In this document: in pieces, positions 11,487 to 22,863 of the stretch
Layout of the letters: each line of letters opens with the position of its first letter
How positions within the stretch are numbered: the stretch's first letter is position 1
Assembly (NCBI GenBank): GCA_007644065.1
Contig: VJWN01000021.1
Coordinates: forward strand, 76,271 to 140,270
Source of the DNA: Margaritispora aquatica
Lineage: Eukaryota > Ascomycota > Leotiomycetes > Helotiales > Discinellaceae
DNA: 64,000 nucleotides
Direction of reading: 5' to 3'
The notes under the pieces: generated by a model
What the model was told of the DNA's origin: nothing
The model's database searches: none
The model's input: only the letters and a program-made list of their open reading frames with translations
Translations under genes and position numbers: made by a program

Positions 11487-12140
11487 TCACTTCGACTTCC
11501 CTTCCTCATAGTACTCGACATAATTATCCTTATACCCCAAAACCCACTTCCCAATCCCCGCGACAACAATCAGAAACGCCCTACTAATAACCCTTCCCAT
11601 CCACTCATTCGGCGCTGGCAACGCCAATGGTGTATCAGCACTATGCAAGAAAACCAACAGTTGGAACAAACTCGGCTCCGTCTTTGCCTTCTTGCAATCA
11701 TCGAGATACCCGAAGAAATTCCTAAAGAACCTCTGCTCGTTCTCAAAGTCCTCGGGCGCAAGATGGACATCAACGAGCAAATCCTCCGTCTCCGAAGCGT
11801 TCTCAAAGCGATGATAGCGTCCCGCGTCTACGCTCGCTGTTTTCGGCTCCCCCGGCGCGGACGACAAAGTGATGGCTGGTTTTGGGTCGAGCCCGAAGTA
11901 GAAGTGTCCTGTGCCGGAACGCACGTTGAAGAACTCCTTTTGGTAGATATGGTAATGGAAGGGAGGTTGAATGATGGTTGTGCCATTGTGCGCACTGACT
12001 GGAGGCAAACGATGTGTCATGAGGAATTGGGAGTTTGGAGCGTGGAATTCAAGGGAAGAAAGGCCATTTTCGTAGATGATGGGGTTGTTGGAGGCGTTGT
12101 TTGTGCGTACTGGTGCGGTGGCTCGGAGGAAGGAGAGCAT
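11487..12140 (-). CDS. cupin-domain protein with C-terminal hydrophobic helix
   Basis: A single-exon protein of 217 residues with one cupin barrel. Motif 1 is HYHIYQKE followed by FFNVRSG (metal ligands His62, His64 and Glu69). Motif 2 is GRYHRFEN (His110, Asn114). Cupins of this size in fungi include dioxygenases, isomerases and non-enzymatic binders, so the reaction is not predictable. A hydrophobic stretch (AFLIVVAGIGKWVLG) near residues 190-205 suggests membrane association. The open frame on the opposite strand over the same region is an antisense shadow without domain character. The gene is divergent from the formamidase-like hydrolase. Confidence 0.8.
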   Translation of the reverse strand: MLSFLRATAPVRTNNASNNPIIYENGLSSLEFHAPNSQFLMTHRLPPVSAHNGTTIIQPPFHYHIYQKEFFNVRSGTGHFYFGLDPKPAITLSSAPGEPKTASVDAGRYHRFENASETEDLLVDVHLAPEDFENEQRFFRNFFGYLDDCKKAKTEPSLFQLLVFLHSADTPLALPAPNEWMGRVISRAFLIVVAGIGKWVLGYKDNYVEYYEEGKSK

Positions 12141-12735
12141 ATTGAGGGCTTGAGGGTTGACTTTGGGAATTTGATATGGTGGTTGATGAGATGAGAAGCG
12201 AGGCGAAGCGAGAGTTTAGGAGTACTTGTGATCAAGAGCCGAGATGAATTTCCTCTTCTTTGTCTTGACTGAGAGAAGGACTTCCAGACTAGTTCCTTCG
12301 ATCAAGGAATTTTGAAAGCTTCGAGCTTCAGAGTAATTGAAAGCATGACAAAAATCACGAGAAGTGGGGTTGATGTTAGTCCCGCTCATTCGGCAAATTG
12401 GCGTCGGCAACGAACCTTGTTTGCAGGAGATCGACAGTAGCCCTTGGCATACATACTGTACCGTATTTTTCATCTATCTCAAACATCTTTCCCATGACAG
12501 CTTCGTATCACTCCAATCTCAACACAAAGGGCAAGAGCCGCTCTTTATCTTGCCGACCATGTATTCGCTTACCGCCGAATCTTACAGTCGCCGGGACCTC
12601 CCAGCAGCTGGAGATCTATATTACCCCACTTCTCATACAGAGAAGTGAAAATTGATATCAAGAGCTGAACACTTATCTTCAGCAATATCAAAACCAAAGA
12701 AGCAACGAACAAGATTACAACCTAGAACTGCAACA
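12141..12735. promoter_or_regulatory. divergent promoter region between cupin and hydrolase genes
   Basis: About 595 bases between two genes transcribed away from each other. It should contain both promoters. The frame of the hydrolase is open upstream of its chosen start (to 12652), but this part has no family similarity that I recognise. Confidence 0.45.
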
Positions 12736-13719
12736 ATGACAACGGGAACGTTTGAATCCATCCCTTGGGAGCTAGAGACCACAGGCTCAGTCTCTCTCTA
12801 CCACAAACAAAATGTCCCATACACACCCAACGCCAATGCCCTCCAGAACCTGGACATCTGGATTCCATCCACATCATCGAGTCCTCCAGATGCATCAACA
12901 CTGCCAACTTCACCCAGCGGCATCTGGATAATCTACATCCACGGCGGCGCCTGGCGGGACCCTCTCGTCCTCTCCCCCTCCTTCATCCCTACCGTCACTG
13001 CACTTTGCACATCTCACGCCACAACACTCTCTTCTATTGCCGGCATCGCCTCAATAAACTACACGCTCTCTCCACATCCCAATCACCCAACTTATCCCGC
13101 ACCGTCGACCGACCCAACGCAAGCACTGGATCCCAGCCGCGGTGGCATGCACCCTGATCACATCGTAGACGTGCTGACTGGTCTTGCGTTCCTACAGACT
13201 AAGGTTGGGTTCGGTAGTAACTACGTCTTGCTGGGTCACTCGTGCGGCGCGACTCTCGCGATACAAGTCGCGATGGATCATCAGAAGTGGGGGTCGAGAG
13301 CTACCGCGCTGGGTGTCGCGAAGCCGAAGATTGTGGTCGGCTTGAATGGGTTGTACGATATGCCAAAATTGATCGCCGAGCCTGGAGACAAGCACTTGCC
13401 TCTCAAAGCGGCTTATAAGGATTTCACTGTGCGGGCGTTTGGTGAGGATGAGGAGGTCTGGCATACGATGTGTCCGATTTCGGTGGGGGACTGGAATGCA
13501 GAGTGGCCCGAGGGAGAGAAGTTGGTGTTTGCGCAGAGTAAGGAGGATAGTTTGGTGCCATATTGGCAGACTGTTGAGATGAAGACGAGTTTGCTGGCAA
13601 GTAAGAGTGATGGGCTTAAGGTTGAGGAGGTTGGTGCTGGTGGGGATCACAATGAGTTGTGGCAAAAGGGAGACAGGTTGGCGGAGATCGTTGCAGATAT
13701 TGTCAAGGGACTCAAATGA
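12736..13719 (+). CDS. alpha/beta hydrolase, kynurenine formamidase-like
   Basis: A predicted 327-residue hydrolase of the N-formylkynurenine formamidase (BNA7) type, which in the canonical pathway releases formate from N-formylkynurenine. The oxyanion-hole motif HGGAWRDP starts at residue 69. The nucleophile elbow is GHSCGA (Ser169), and the other triad residues are likely Asp271 (SKEDSLVPYW) and His305 (GGDHNELW). I chose the ATG at 12736 because it starts the conserved part; an upstream in-frame codon at 12652 adds only low-complexity residues. A Cys follows the nucleophile Ser. It lies in an oxidative cluster rather than alone, so it may serve another formyl or ester substrate, for instance a BVMO product. 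The family assignment is firm and the physiological substrate is not. Confidence 0.83.
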   Translation: MTTGTFESIPWELETTGSVSLYHKQNVPYTPNANALQNLDIWIPSTSSSPPDASTLPTSPSGIWIIYIHGGAWRDPLVLSPSFIPTVTALCTSHATTLSSIAGIASINYTLSPHPNHPTYPAPSTDPTQALDPSRGGMHPDHIVDVLTGLAFLQTKVGFGSNYVLLGHSCGATLAIQVAMDHQKWGSRATALGVAKPKIVVGLNGLYDMPKLIAEPGDKHLPLKAAYKDFTVRAFGEDEEVWHTMCPISVGDWNAEWPEGEKLVFAQSKEDSLVPYWQTVEMKTSLLASKSDGLKVEEVGAGGDHNELWQKGDRLAEIVADIVKGLK

Positions 13720-14274
13720 TAAAACCAAATAGCCGAATGATCAAGCATGTAATGCAGATACAAATATAACAATACATTTTTCTATAGGGCTTCGCTATAT
13801 TCTAGTGCGTTAAACTTTCGAGATTTTCGAAATTCTTGCCGCCGTTTCCATCCCAAGCAGGACCTTCAAAGAGATCCAAAGTGATCTGACCTTGCAGCGC
13901 ATTTCTCTCTCCAATTTTCAGATTGGCTACCACTATTCTCGGAAGACCAAGTCGTTCTATCAATACAATCAACGACCAGAAGTTATGCGTACCAAGAGTG
14001 AGCAGTAAGCAGTATACCCGTCAAGCCAACGTCTGAAATCCATATTGGGTATTTGCTCCGAAGCGAAGCAGTAGAGTGGTACCTGACTGTATCATTACAC
14101 ATGTCGCAGCCGTAGTCATTGCAGAGCTAAAAGTAGAGTGGCGGCTAGTGCACCCTGAGCGGCAAACGAGCCTTTCCCGTCCCGCCAAGCGTTATAATGA
14201 ATCTCATGGAACACGATTGCGGACCGCCGGATTTTGAGGTAGACCTTATCTTCCAGATTCAACCTGACAGATAA
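13720..14274. other. convergent intergenic region
   Basis: It lies between the hydrolase and the end of the regulator gene, and presumably holds both 3' ends. No gene is seen. Confidence 0.4.
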
Positions 14275-16648
14275 TCAATTTTCAGTTGGCTCTGCTGTCA
14301 AACTAGCATCGGTTGTGAAGTTCTCCGATATCTGCATCGCGAATACGTCCCAATTCGCCGTCAGGACATCCGGTGCATTATCAAGCATCCCTTCCGCAAA
14401 TGGAAATTCCATGTTCCACCAATCTTCAATGCTTCCAGCATCAAGCTCCCCCACTGTGTGCTCCTCTGGCCCTGGTGCTGGTGTGGCACACTGTTGATAT
14501 TGAATATTACTGAAGTTCATCACCAGGATCTGATCCACATACTGACGTGTCGCTCGCCTTCGTTCTTGAGCAACATGCTGACGACGTTTCGAAATGGCAT
14601 CCGAAAAGCTAGCAAGCACATCGTGGTAATGTTCTGCTTGTGGACTGTGTGGAGAGAATTTCTTGAGTACGCCTCGGACGCCGGAAAAAGCTTCCTCCAT
14701 TTCCAGGCCGACGTTGACGTTTGCAAACATGGTGAAGCCCAGAACCAAGCCGGCTCCAAATATCCAGGCCCTGAGGTGTGTTAATTGCAGTATGCAGGAT
14801 GAGAGGAACAAACTTACTTGAGCATGCACATGTTATCGAGAAGCAGATCAGCTGAGAGACTATTCTGACATATCTGAGCCATGAACATTGCTGCATCAAT
14901 ACACACCTCAGCCATGTTTTGTTGAGTTGAGTGTACCTGGGATGTTGTTGTAGACATGTTTCCCGAGCTCTGATCTGCCAGGTTAGGCAGTCTTGACATC
15001 AGATATTGTATGAGAAACGGTCTAGTAAGTAGCATGACTGTGAAATAATACAAGCAAGCAACATGTATGCTACCCATAACTCCCTCGTGTTCTGATGTGT
15101 GAATTTTCTGCTTAATGGGGCAAACCCTCACTTCTGGTGGCAAGCTGACACTCCATTGGGTCAATCTTTCGAGCAGTTGTTGGGTGACGCCAATGTCAAG
15201 GTATGTTTTTTGTTCAGTGTGGGCGAGAACATCTTCTATGATTGAGCATAATTCGAAATTCGAGTCTATTGCTTTGGAACTGCCACGATTGCGACTTTTC
15301 ATTAATCCAGCGCAGGGCTGTGGAGTTGGTGAACTTGAAGCGAATGGCCGAGCCAGGATCGAGCTTACCATCACGTCTAAGGTGCGAAGACTCTTCCATG
15401 TTCGTAGCCTGCTGAAGTAAGTAGGCGCATCTTGACTGAAAAAACTCACTTACCTTGAATTTTGCTCCTCCGCACTCAAAGCATGATTTGGATCTGCTTC
15501 ATGTAGTCCTAAAGCGTGTGCTGCACGTGCGGCTACTCCAATATACATGAATGCGGCATTCCTGCGACAACTACCGAGGAGATAGAATGCCATTAACAAG
15601 AATGCATGAACGAGTTTGACACTAGGATCCTCAAGCATTCCTTCGAATGCTAGCTTTTGACCTCGAGTAAAGTCTTTCTGTGAACTTTGTAGAGTAGTAG
15701 TTCTTGTGACACGGCACTGTCCTCCAATTGAAAGAGCCAAAAACACCACTGCTTGATCGATGGGTGGCAGGTTTGCGTTTGTGTGTGAGCTTGCTAGTAG
15801 CTGTGTCATTTCATATCTTGAGTAAAAGTCGAGAATACCACTTGTCTGTAAACAATTAGTGAACAATTTTGGGGGCTTGAGGCCTCGGAACACTTACAGC
15901 GAGGAAGAAGTTGTCAACAAGAACCTCTTTCTGTTCCATATTGAGTCCATCCTCTGCTAAATTATCACAAGGTGTTTGTGCTTCAAGCATGACATTCCCT
16001 CGTGAATTTTCAGTGAATTGAGATGGTCCCATATGATGAGATAAGATTTGACGAAGAAATTGCAAGAAGGCAAGTGCAGCAGCATTACCAACATACACTG
16101 AAAATGTTAGTGTAAGTTGCAATTTCAATGATTGGTGACGTACTCTTTTCGCCTTTTGCATTGAGCATCAAGCGACTTTTTGGAAGAGAGTTGGTTTCAG
16201 CAGGTGATGGAATCAATGTAACATCCTCGGAGATGATATCAAAGCCATTTGCCTCGCCAGTGACATCCAATCCATCGGTTGGATGGTCTATCTCTGCGTT
16301 CACGCCCAATGCAACCTCCGATTCTGGCGTCTCAAAGATTGAGTTGTGAGATTGATGTGAATTCTGATATGATGAGCCATCAAGACCTTGTAATATGTCA
16401 CTGTTTTGGTCCGAATAATCATTTGCATTTATCGTCAAGTTGTCTGTACCCTGTCTTGAAATCTGAGAAGCTCGCCTCGAATTTGCTGGATGTCGAATGT
16501 CTTGGTACAAGCATAGAAGAGGACATCCACGCTTGACACAACCAGCACATGGCATGCTAGCATCACATCTTTTCTTCGCAACTTTGCAAGGTATACAAGC
16601 TTTCACAGCTCGTTGGCGATCTTCTGGACGAATTCGGGGTCTTGGCAT
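14275..16648 (-). CDS. Zn2Cys6 binuclear cluster transcription factor
   Basis: A nuclear DNA-binding regulator. The zinc cluster starts at residue 18 (CIPCKVAKKRC), followed by MPCAGCVKRGC; six cysteines (18, 21, 28, 34, 37 and 42 or 46) fit the CX2CX6C-CX2C pattern. Five exons close in frame (16648-16144, 16097-15898, 15845-15454, 15411-14818, 14770-14275), giving 728 residues. The middle part carries the fungal-specific transcription factor domain, recognisable from AARAAHALGLHE. The C-terminus is acidic, with WWNMEFPFAEG, and is a possible activation region. As the only regulator in the 4-17 kb block it is the natural candidate for pathway control, but this is inferred from position alone. 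Confidence 0.9.
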
Positions 16649-17864
16649 CTCTGTCGGTAATTGAGCAATTTGAGAGTTTTCAAGGAAAGAAAATGATGGA
16701 AAGCATACTCAAGATTTATCTTCCCCAGATGCTAGATATCTTGGCTGGTGGGTTGGAGGTCCACTGAGAGATAAGGTTATCCCAATTGCTGGGGACGATG
16801 AGGAGTGGGGTTGGTCGGGTTATTCTCGGCATTTGCATATAATGTGCAGCTTATGAAGAACTTGGAGTTTGCGACCATTTGTATCATTTGAAGCAAGTCA
16901 CATGTCTTAGATATATACAGTAGTCACTCAAGATTATTCAATGCTAGACTAAGAAGCTTTCTCTAGTGTTTTGGTCACGAAGAGGATTACCAGGAGGGCA
17001 ATCCATCCTTAGCGAGTTGAGCTCGGCCGAGCTCGGGTAAGTATCTGAAGCATGCCTGGGTATTTTCCCCAAAGACGTGACGGTTAGAACGTTAGCTGTA
17101 AAAAAGCGTCTCAAAGTTTCAGTATTAATCCAAAGATTAACGTCATTGATATGGAATTATACCTTAAATACCAACTGCTCCAACTAGCTGAAACCCATAT
17201 GCTTTATCATTTCCGAGTCAAACCATGGCTACAACTTCAGCATATACTGAATCTCCTGCCTCTGGTTCTACAATAAAACAGACAAGAAGGCACGATCAGT
17301 CACATACCAAGCACGACTTCTATTCACCCCTCCAAACAATGGTTCGCATCTTTGGTTCTTTTGTTTCTTGGCTAAGTTGCTTGGATAAGTCTCGCTTATA
17401 ATTTACTAAAGTTAGACAACAGCTAAAATTTGCCTGCTGTGCCAATGTCCCATACTCTAACTTTCAATCGCTGCTCTAGAATCAAAAAAGACGTGTATGC
17501 AAATCCCTGGAAGTCCCTTTCTATTCCTTCCAATATCACATCCTTGGTATTTTCTCAAGGGCTGGGCACTAGTAGCTCTAAATACAGCTGCAACTAGGTT
17601 ACAAATTCTGCAACCCGAATATCAGACTACCTCACATCTAAAAAATACATATTGATGTGAAAGTTAACGCGTCTTTTAGCTCTGACTATGTTTCATCTTG
17701 AATCTATGACATTTTCTCAGTGCGCCAAGTCGACATTCAGTTGGATTTCATTCACGCCATTTGCAGCTCTTCGCAGGCACCAACTTTCCACAATCTAGGT
17801 AGCAGAATCAACCTCGACCAATAATATACAACATAAAACCACACCAGACAACAATCACCAAAAT
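16649..17864. other. upstream region of the regulator and of the basic protein
   Basis: A divergent intergenic region of 1.2 kb. It holds a 58-codon ORF at 17225-17401, listed separately. AT-rich DNA dominates, and no other feature could be supported. Confidence 0.4.
17225..17401 (+). CDS. short ORF, 58 residues, unknown
   Basis: It starts MATTSAYTESP and ends in a short hydrophobic segment (IFGSFVSWLSCL). It is preceded by AACC directly before ATG, a reasonable fungal start context. No family is recognised. It could be a small peptide gene or a chance ORF. Confidence 0.2.
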   Translation: MATTSAYTESPASGSTIKQTRRHDQSHTKHDFYSPLQTMVRIFGSFVSWLSCLDKSRL

Positions 17865-18947
17865 ATGGCACCAAAACCTCCTCTTTCTCTTCCTCCTCAA
17901 ATGAACAAACGAGTTCTTCGCTCTCACGACCATAAGCCTTTCACAGGCATCAGCTCAGCGCGAGTCTCCAAGAGAAACCCCCTCATCCCACCAACTCGCG
18001 CAGTAGCTACAAGAACATCCCAAGTCAAGAAACCTCGAGAACGACCCACAAGCAGACGCATGCGCACGCGCACAAGCACAAGAAACACCAGGAATCTCGA
18101 CAACATCAACACCGCTTTGACCTCGACTCCAGCTGCGACCAGAGCTGCGACCGCGAGAGAGAGATCGATCCCGCGCAAACATGTAAAGTTCAGCTTACAG
18201 GTTGTGATCCGCTCTATCCCAGCTTTACTCGCTGCTTTCGAGGATTCTGGTGCCAGTGGCGAAGAGAAGCAGGTGGAGGATCGGAAGCAACATGTTGGAA
18301 CTGGTGCAGGTGTAGACAAGCGTGGCAACATTAATGCCAGAATCAAGACCGAGACCAAGCACCAGACCAAAGCCATGATTAGGGACAAAGTCGCACCTAT
18401 ATCTGTATCTACATCAGCTCCTCCCAGACGCTCCACTAGAAACAACACTCGCTCTTCCCCTTCCTCCACTACTAGCATTCAAGCACCAATCACCCAAATC
18501 GGAGAAGCACCTAAATCACGCACGAGAATCGAAGTCGTTATTCGTTCTCGCGTTAGCGCTGCCTCTGGCTTAGCTGCGGACATGCAGACTGAGGATATGA
18601 AGATCGACACGCTCGTTCCGAAGGTTATTAGGAACGGGAATACTATCCAGGCTGCTGTTGGTGGTGGCGGGGGTGGTATTAGGGATGGAAGCAAGAGATA
18701 TGGACTTCGATCCACTTCAGCAGTCACAGAGCCGAGAGCACAACGCACGAAGATATCCTTGGAACTAAAGGACACGAACAAGAGAGGAGCACGAGGCAAT
18801 AAAAGCAGCCTTGTTGCTTCGGGCACAGTTAGGAAGAAAGCTGAGGTCAAGTCTAAGTCTAATACCAGAATCACCAGGTCGGCAGGTCTCGGAGGCAAGG
18901 TCAAGAAACCTGTCATTGCGGGATCAAGACCGAGGATGAAAATGTAG
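17865..18947 (+). CDS. highly basic, disordered hypothetical protein
   Basis: A 360-residue single-exon ORF. It is very rich in Arg, Lys, Ser and Thr, with repeated short basic clusters such as RMRTRTSTRNTR and YGLRSTSA, and one Gly run (GGGGG). There is no signal peptide or membrane segment. The composition suggests a nucleic-acid-binding or chromatin-associated protein, but no domain is recognised. The start context is good (AATATGGCA), and the ORF is long enough not to be chance. Antisense ORFs over it are shadows of the same composition bias. Confidence 0.6.
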   Translation: MAPKPPLSLPPQMNKRVLRSHDHKPFTGISSARVSKRNPLIPPTRAVATRTSQVKKPRERPTSRRMRTRTSTRNTRNLDNINTALTSTPAATRAATARERSIPRKHVKFSLQVVIRSIPALLAAFEDSGASGEEKQVEDRKQHVGTGAGVDKRGNINARIKTETKHQTKAMIRDKVAPISVSTSAPPRRSTRNNTRSSPSSTTSIQAPITQIGEAPKSRTRIEVVIRSRVSAASGLAADMQTEDMKIDTLVPKVIRNGNTIQAAVGGGGGGIRDGSKRYGLRSTSAVTEPRAQRTKISLELKDTNKRGARGNKSSLVASGTVRKKAEVKSKSNTRITRSAGLGGKVKKPVIAGSRPRMKM

Positions 18948-19714
18948 ATGGACAATCGATTGAGATGTGACGTAGATATCTGGCATGAAATTGAAGGGAA
19001 TTGGTTGGTGGGTAGTCCTGTGTTGGTATTTGGGTCCGGTCAAGAAACAAATCTGATATCATCATCACTATCACCATTCAAGTTTCATCAACATGGCTGC
19101 TGATTGCACCGTGAGAAGTTACCAATATAACAGTAATCAAAAGAAGTCTTATAAACAACATCTTTGAGTTTTGAAATCTTAAGGTACCCAATGAAATCCA
19201 CCTAGCTTCCCATACCTTAACGCTTGGCAATTTTAACCCTCGCTTATTTCCCCTGAATATATCTTGGCGCCAAGAGAGATATAATTGAATTCCCACGTAG
19301 TGTCTTGGGTCTTGGAACATTATATTGGAAGGAAGGAGAAAAAACGTGCTGCGAAATGTCCATAAATGCTCGTGCTGGTGTACTGGGCAATTGGTATTAC
19401 GGATGAGCTATGACTGACATGGTTGACAGATGATTGACAGAATACAAAATCAGCTTGATCAGGCTTGTCTTTTATCGATTCGAGATGATGCAGACATGAG
19501 GAGGAGTAGGGATGTGAAGAACGTAAGATGTTCGAGATGTGTTACAATGGATAGCTGTTGAGAGAAATGGGATAGAATTTCTTTGTGTCTAGAAAATATG
19601 ACTTGCAAAGACAACGCAAAAAGAAGGGTATCAACGATCTAAACTAAAGGTAATCTATAAGTAAACCCACACCATAAAGTCTATCCTGAACAGAATCTCA
19701 AGCTGCGTCTCAAT
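18948..19714. other. intergenic, no gene seen
   Basis: About 770 bases between the basic protein and the end of the F-box gene. AT-rich, with no coding signal accepted. Confidence 0.4.
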
Positions 19715-21508
19715 TCATGTCCAGTCTTCCTGAGGTTCAGCAACATGCTCACTATCCCTTGCTCTGAAAATCTCCTCAGAGAGCAGAGTCATGCCCCGAT
19801 CAGCAACAGTGATGACCTTCTGCAGCTCCCTCAAAGCCCCTTCATTCTTATTAAAGAAGTAACCATCGATGCAGCGCTTGAAAGCCGATGTCGTGTTATG
19901 GTGTTTTTGAAATGTCTCAGAATCATACTTATCGATAGAGCTTTCTTTTTCTATTTCTATTCCCACGGATACTACCGAAGGATCATTCTCAGCCCCAGGT
20001 TGAATAGGATCTATCGAGTGTGTTAAGATGGCATCATCTGAAATGCCAAGAACCGTCTCTACAAATCGCTGGTCAAAGGATCTGCTCCGTCCAGTTGGAT
20101 CTGTCAGATCGTAGTCCGGGAGAGACTCTGGTACCAATGGCGCATAGTCGTCATATCCTAAACCTGTAGCTCTGATTATATTCAGCTTAAGTCCATCCAT
20201 ATCATGTAAATCCTGTGCTAGCCAACAAGAGTCTGCTGGCCTTTCCTGTCCAGAGTGCCCAATCCATAAGTTTGTCGTTCCTTCAGCATTCTCAGTTCGC
20301 ACTTTGAGATAGACTTCATTCAAGAAAATCTCCTTCACTGAATGCGCGGATTGCTTGATGATGTTTAAAAGACAATATGGATCAATATCAACCCGTTTGA
20401 TTTCAAGAAATCGAAGATGATCCAGCCTCCTCAATGGGTCATCCAAGAATGGCAAGGATCGCATGTTCCAATTGCTGAGGCTGACGCCATGGGAGTGTTT
20501 CCTAGTTTGAATGTTACGTCTGACATTCCACCCAATTAAGCATAAGCTCTGAAGCTTGGTTGCCTTGCGAATGAGAAACCATAAGTTTTGTGTAAATATA
20601 GCCTGTCGATTGGGCCCAGACTCCTGCCTCTTGACCGATATCACAAGCTGCTTCAGCCCTGTAAACACGTCGATTCCATTTCTGAGATCCATAGGGTTCT
20701 GGCAGATTTCAATGATAGATGTATCACTGACATGGTCGAGCACTAACGTCTCAACTGGTACATCCTCTTCTGGTCGTCTAGCCAGTACTGCCAGGGTCGT
20801 GGCCAAGATCACCGTAGCAGGTCTCGAGTGCGATCCAATGACTTGGAAAGGTAAATTTATTCGCAGTCTCTTTGTTCTCGGAGTGTGAAAGAAGACGCTC
20901 TAATCATTGTAAGCTTGTGGCCAGGGTCGCCTGTGTGCATCGAGACCTACCTCCAATGCCCTCTGGAAATCGGACTCGTCGAAAGTTGAATCGCTCATAC
21001 AATATCTTCGGAGTGATTCCAGGACCGGGTGCATCTCAGGGACCTTTGACATCAGAGTTTTGAAGACTTTAGAAAGGCGGATGATCTCCTCTGGGCAGTA
21101 TTAGCAAACGGCGAACATTGATTTCCACCTCTCGCTCTCCAAAACTTCCAATGGTCACCAAGGAGTTTCCATATCCCCTCGCCATATCCGCGATGATAAA
21201 GCTTTGCACAGTTCATTCCCATGTCCTCAAAAGACTAACCCACCTTCATCTCTAACAATCATCATGTCCAAGTATATTGAATCGCAATGTTCCCCCACCC
21301 GGTCCAGAGCCATAAGACTTGGTGTCCTCTCATGTCTGAGAAAGCAAGAGAATTGTAGCTGCACGGTCTTGAAGATATATGGTTTTAACACTATGTCGAA
21401 AGCTTTGCAGACGGATCTTAGATCGATAATGGCATTTTTGTCCGCTTTGCACATGCGGACATTCCAGTCCAAGATTAGTGTCAGGATTTCGTTTGGAAGG
21501 GTGTCCAT
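19715..21508 (-). CDS. F-box-like protein
   Basis: Probable substrate adaptor of an SCF ubiquitin ligase. The N-terminus reads MDTLPNEILTLILDW, a standard F-box start, followed by an LRSVCKAF segment. Three exons close in frame: 21508-21244, 21090-20951 and 20899-19715 (529 residues). The first intron (21091-21243, GTGGGT donor) is the least certain; its removal gives RDEEEIIRLSKVF. The second intron (20900-20950, GTAGGT) is clear. The C-terminal two thirds have leucine-rich character but no repeat that I can delimit. An upstream in-frame ATG at 21535 would add nine residues. Members of this expanded fungal family are numerous and mostly uncharacterised. Confidence 0.72.
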
Positions 21509-22831
21509 ATTGACCAAGTACACCTTCGCCTTCAAATTGATTCGGGCGTCAGAGCTGAATTGTTACTTGGGTACTTGCGTACTTGCGGAGGTTGGCGAAG
21601 AACGAATCGAACTGACGGACGAGGCTCCTCGACGTTGAAGCTCTGAGGTGTCCTGGGGTGATGTTAGCCGCCAATCAGGCCTGAAACAGACTAGCGCGAT
21701 TAGCCGATAACAGATCTCGGAAGGGGAGGAGAATGGTGCCGAGAAAGCCAGAAGCACGAAGAAGCATGGGACGGACGTGGGACGGACGGCTTGGAGCTGG
21801 GCTGGCTGGCTGGAAACCTGGAGGATGGAATTCCAAACTTGAAAAATCACCGACGACGCGACGATTTTGAAACGGTTCTTTCGAAAAAGCTTGGTTTTTC
21901 TCGTTTCGAATTCTATCCTGCTATTCTATTTTTGATACAAGCAACAACAAGTTTCTCCAATACCAATATCAATTGGCAGCTCAGTTTGTGCTTTTACATC
22001 GATCTATTGAGAATCCCATACTTATATTCTGCCAGAAAGCATATTCAAGACCATTGCAAGCATCTTGTACGGAGGTTGGTCAGGATTAACATTCAGCCAT
22101 CTGCCGGCAAATCATCAGAAGTTCCCGATATTGGGATGTCCGGTCATTGACAAGATTGGAGTCTTGGAATGGGCAGGGTGTGCCAGAGAATGACATATTG
22201 AACCAGGGTAGGATATTGTCCATGAGGCTGAAGATTGGAAGTTGTCGAAGTTGACTTTTGGTCACCGTACAGAGCCATGGCGTGCGTCTTTCGTATGAGG
22301 TACAATCGGATAGCTTGACTTAACCTGCCAGCAAGGGAGGCTCTTTCGATCTGCCCAAGTATCTATCAATGCCAGCAAACATGTTGAGATATAGTCTTGC
22401 ACTGACTGATTGTTTCAGATCCTTTCAAGATATCCTGTCCTTTGACACCGAGAAACGTGTTCATCAATATTGACGCCTGCTTACCGGCTTGCAGAGAAGT
22501 CAAGAATTTTACGAATCTCACAATCCTCTTGTGCATTCTTGGCGTGGGTCATTCAATTTGACCAGTAAGATGCGAGAGAACAACAGTGGTCAATCTAGGA
22601 TACATGGGATGCATGAGATACAAGACGAAAAAGAACACATTGTCAATGCAATGCAGGATGCACAGCAAAAAAAAAAGAGGACAAAGGCTCAGACCTGCTT
22701 CTCAGCTGAATCGTTGAATGGCTTTGAGGCTTGAGGCTTGAGGCTTTGATAACAACAAATTCTCACCGCGGTTACTCGGTTACAGGCTGGCAAACCTTCA
22801 AGACAAACAGCCTGAGAGGCGTCTCAGCCAT

Positions 22832-22863
22832 GAACACATCAACACATCAACACATCAACACAT
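22832..22863 (+). repeat. AACACATC octamer, four tandem copies
   Basis: Four near-perfect head-to-tail copies, followed by CATGGACG. Confidence 0.85.

Noticed and set aside
11415..12194. 259-codon ORF antisense to the cupin gene
   Set aside because: The cupin strand carries both metal-binding motifs; the opposite frame has no domain and is a composition shadow.
4114..16648. Secondary-metabolite cluster with a PKS, NRPS or terpene cyclase
   Set aside because: No backbone enzyme is visible anywhere in the window; the block is better described as catabolic or detoxifying.
17924..18955. Antisense ORFs over the basic protein, rich in Leu and Val
   Set aside because: Typical complement of an Arg/Lys/Thr-rich frame; no signal peptide or family pattern.
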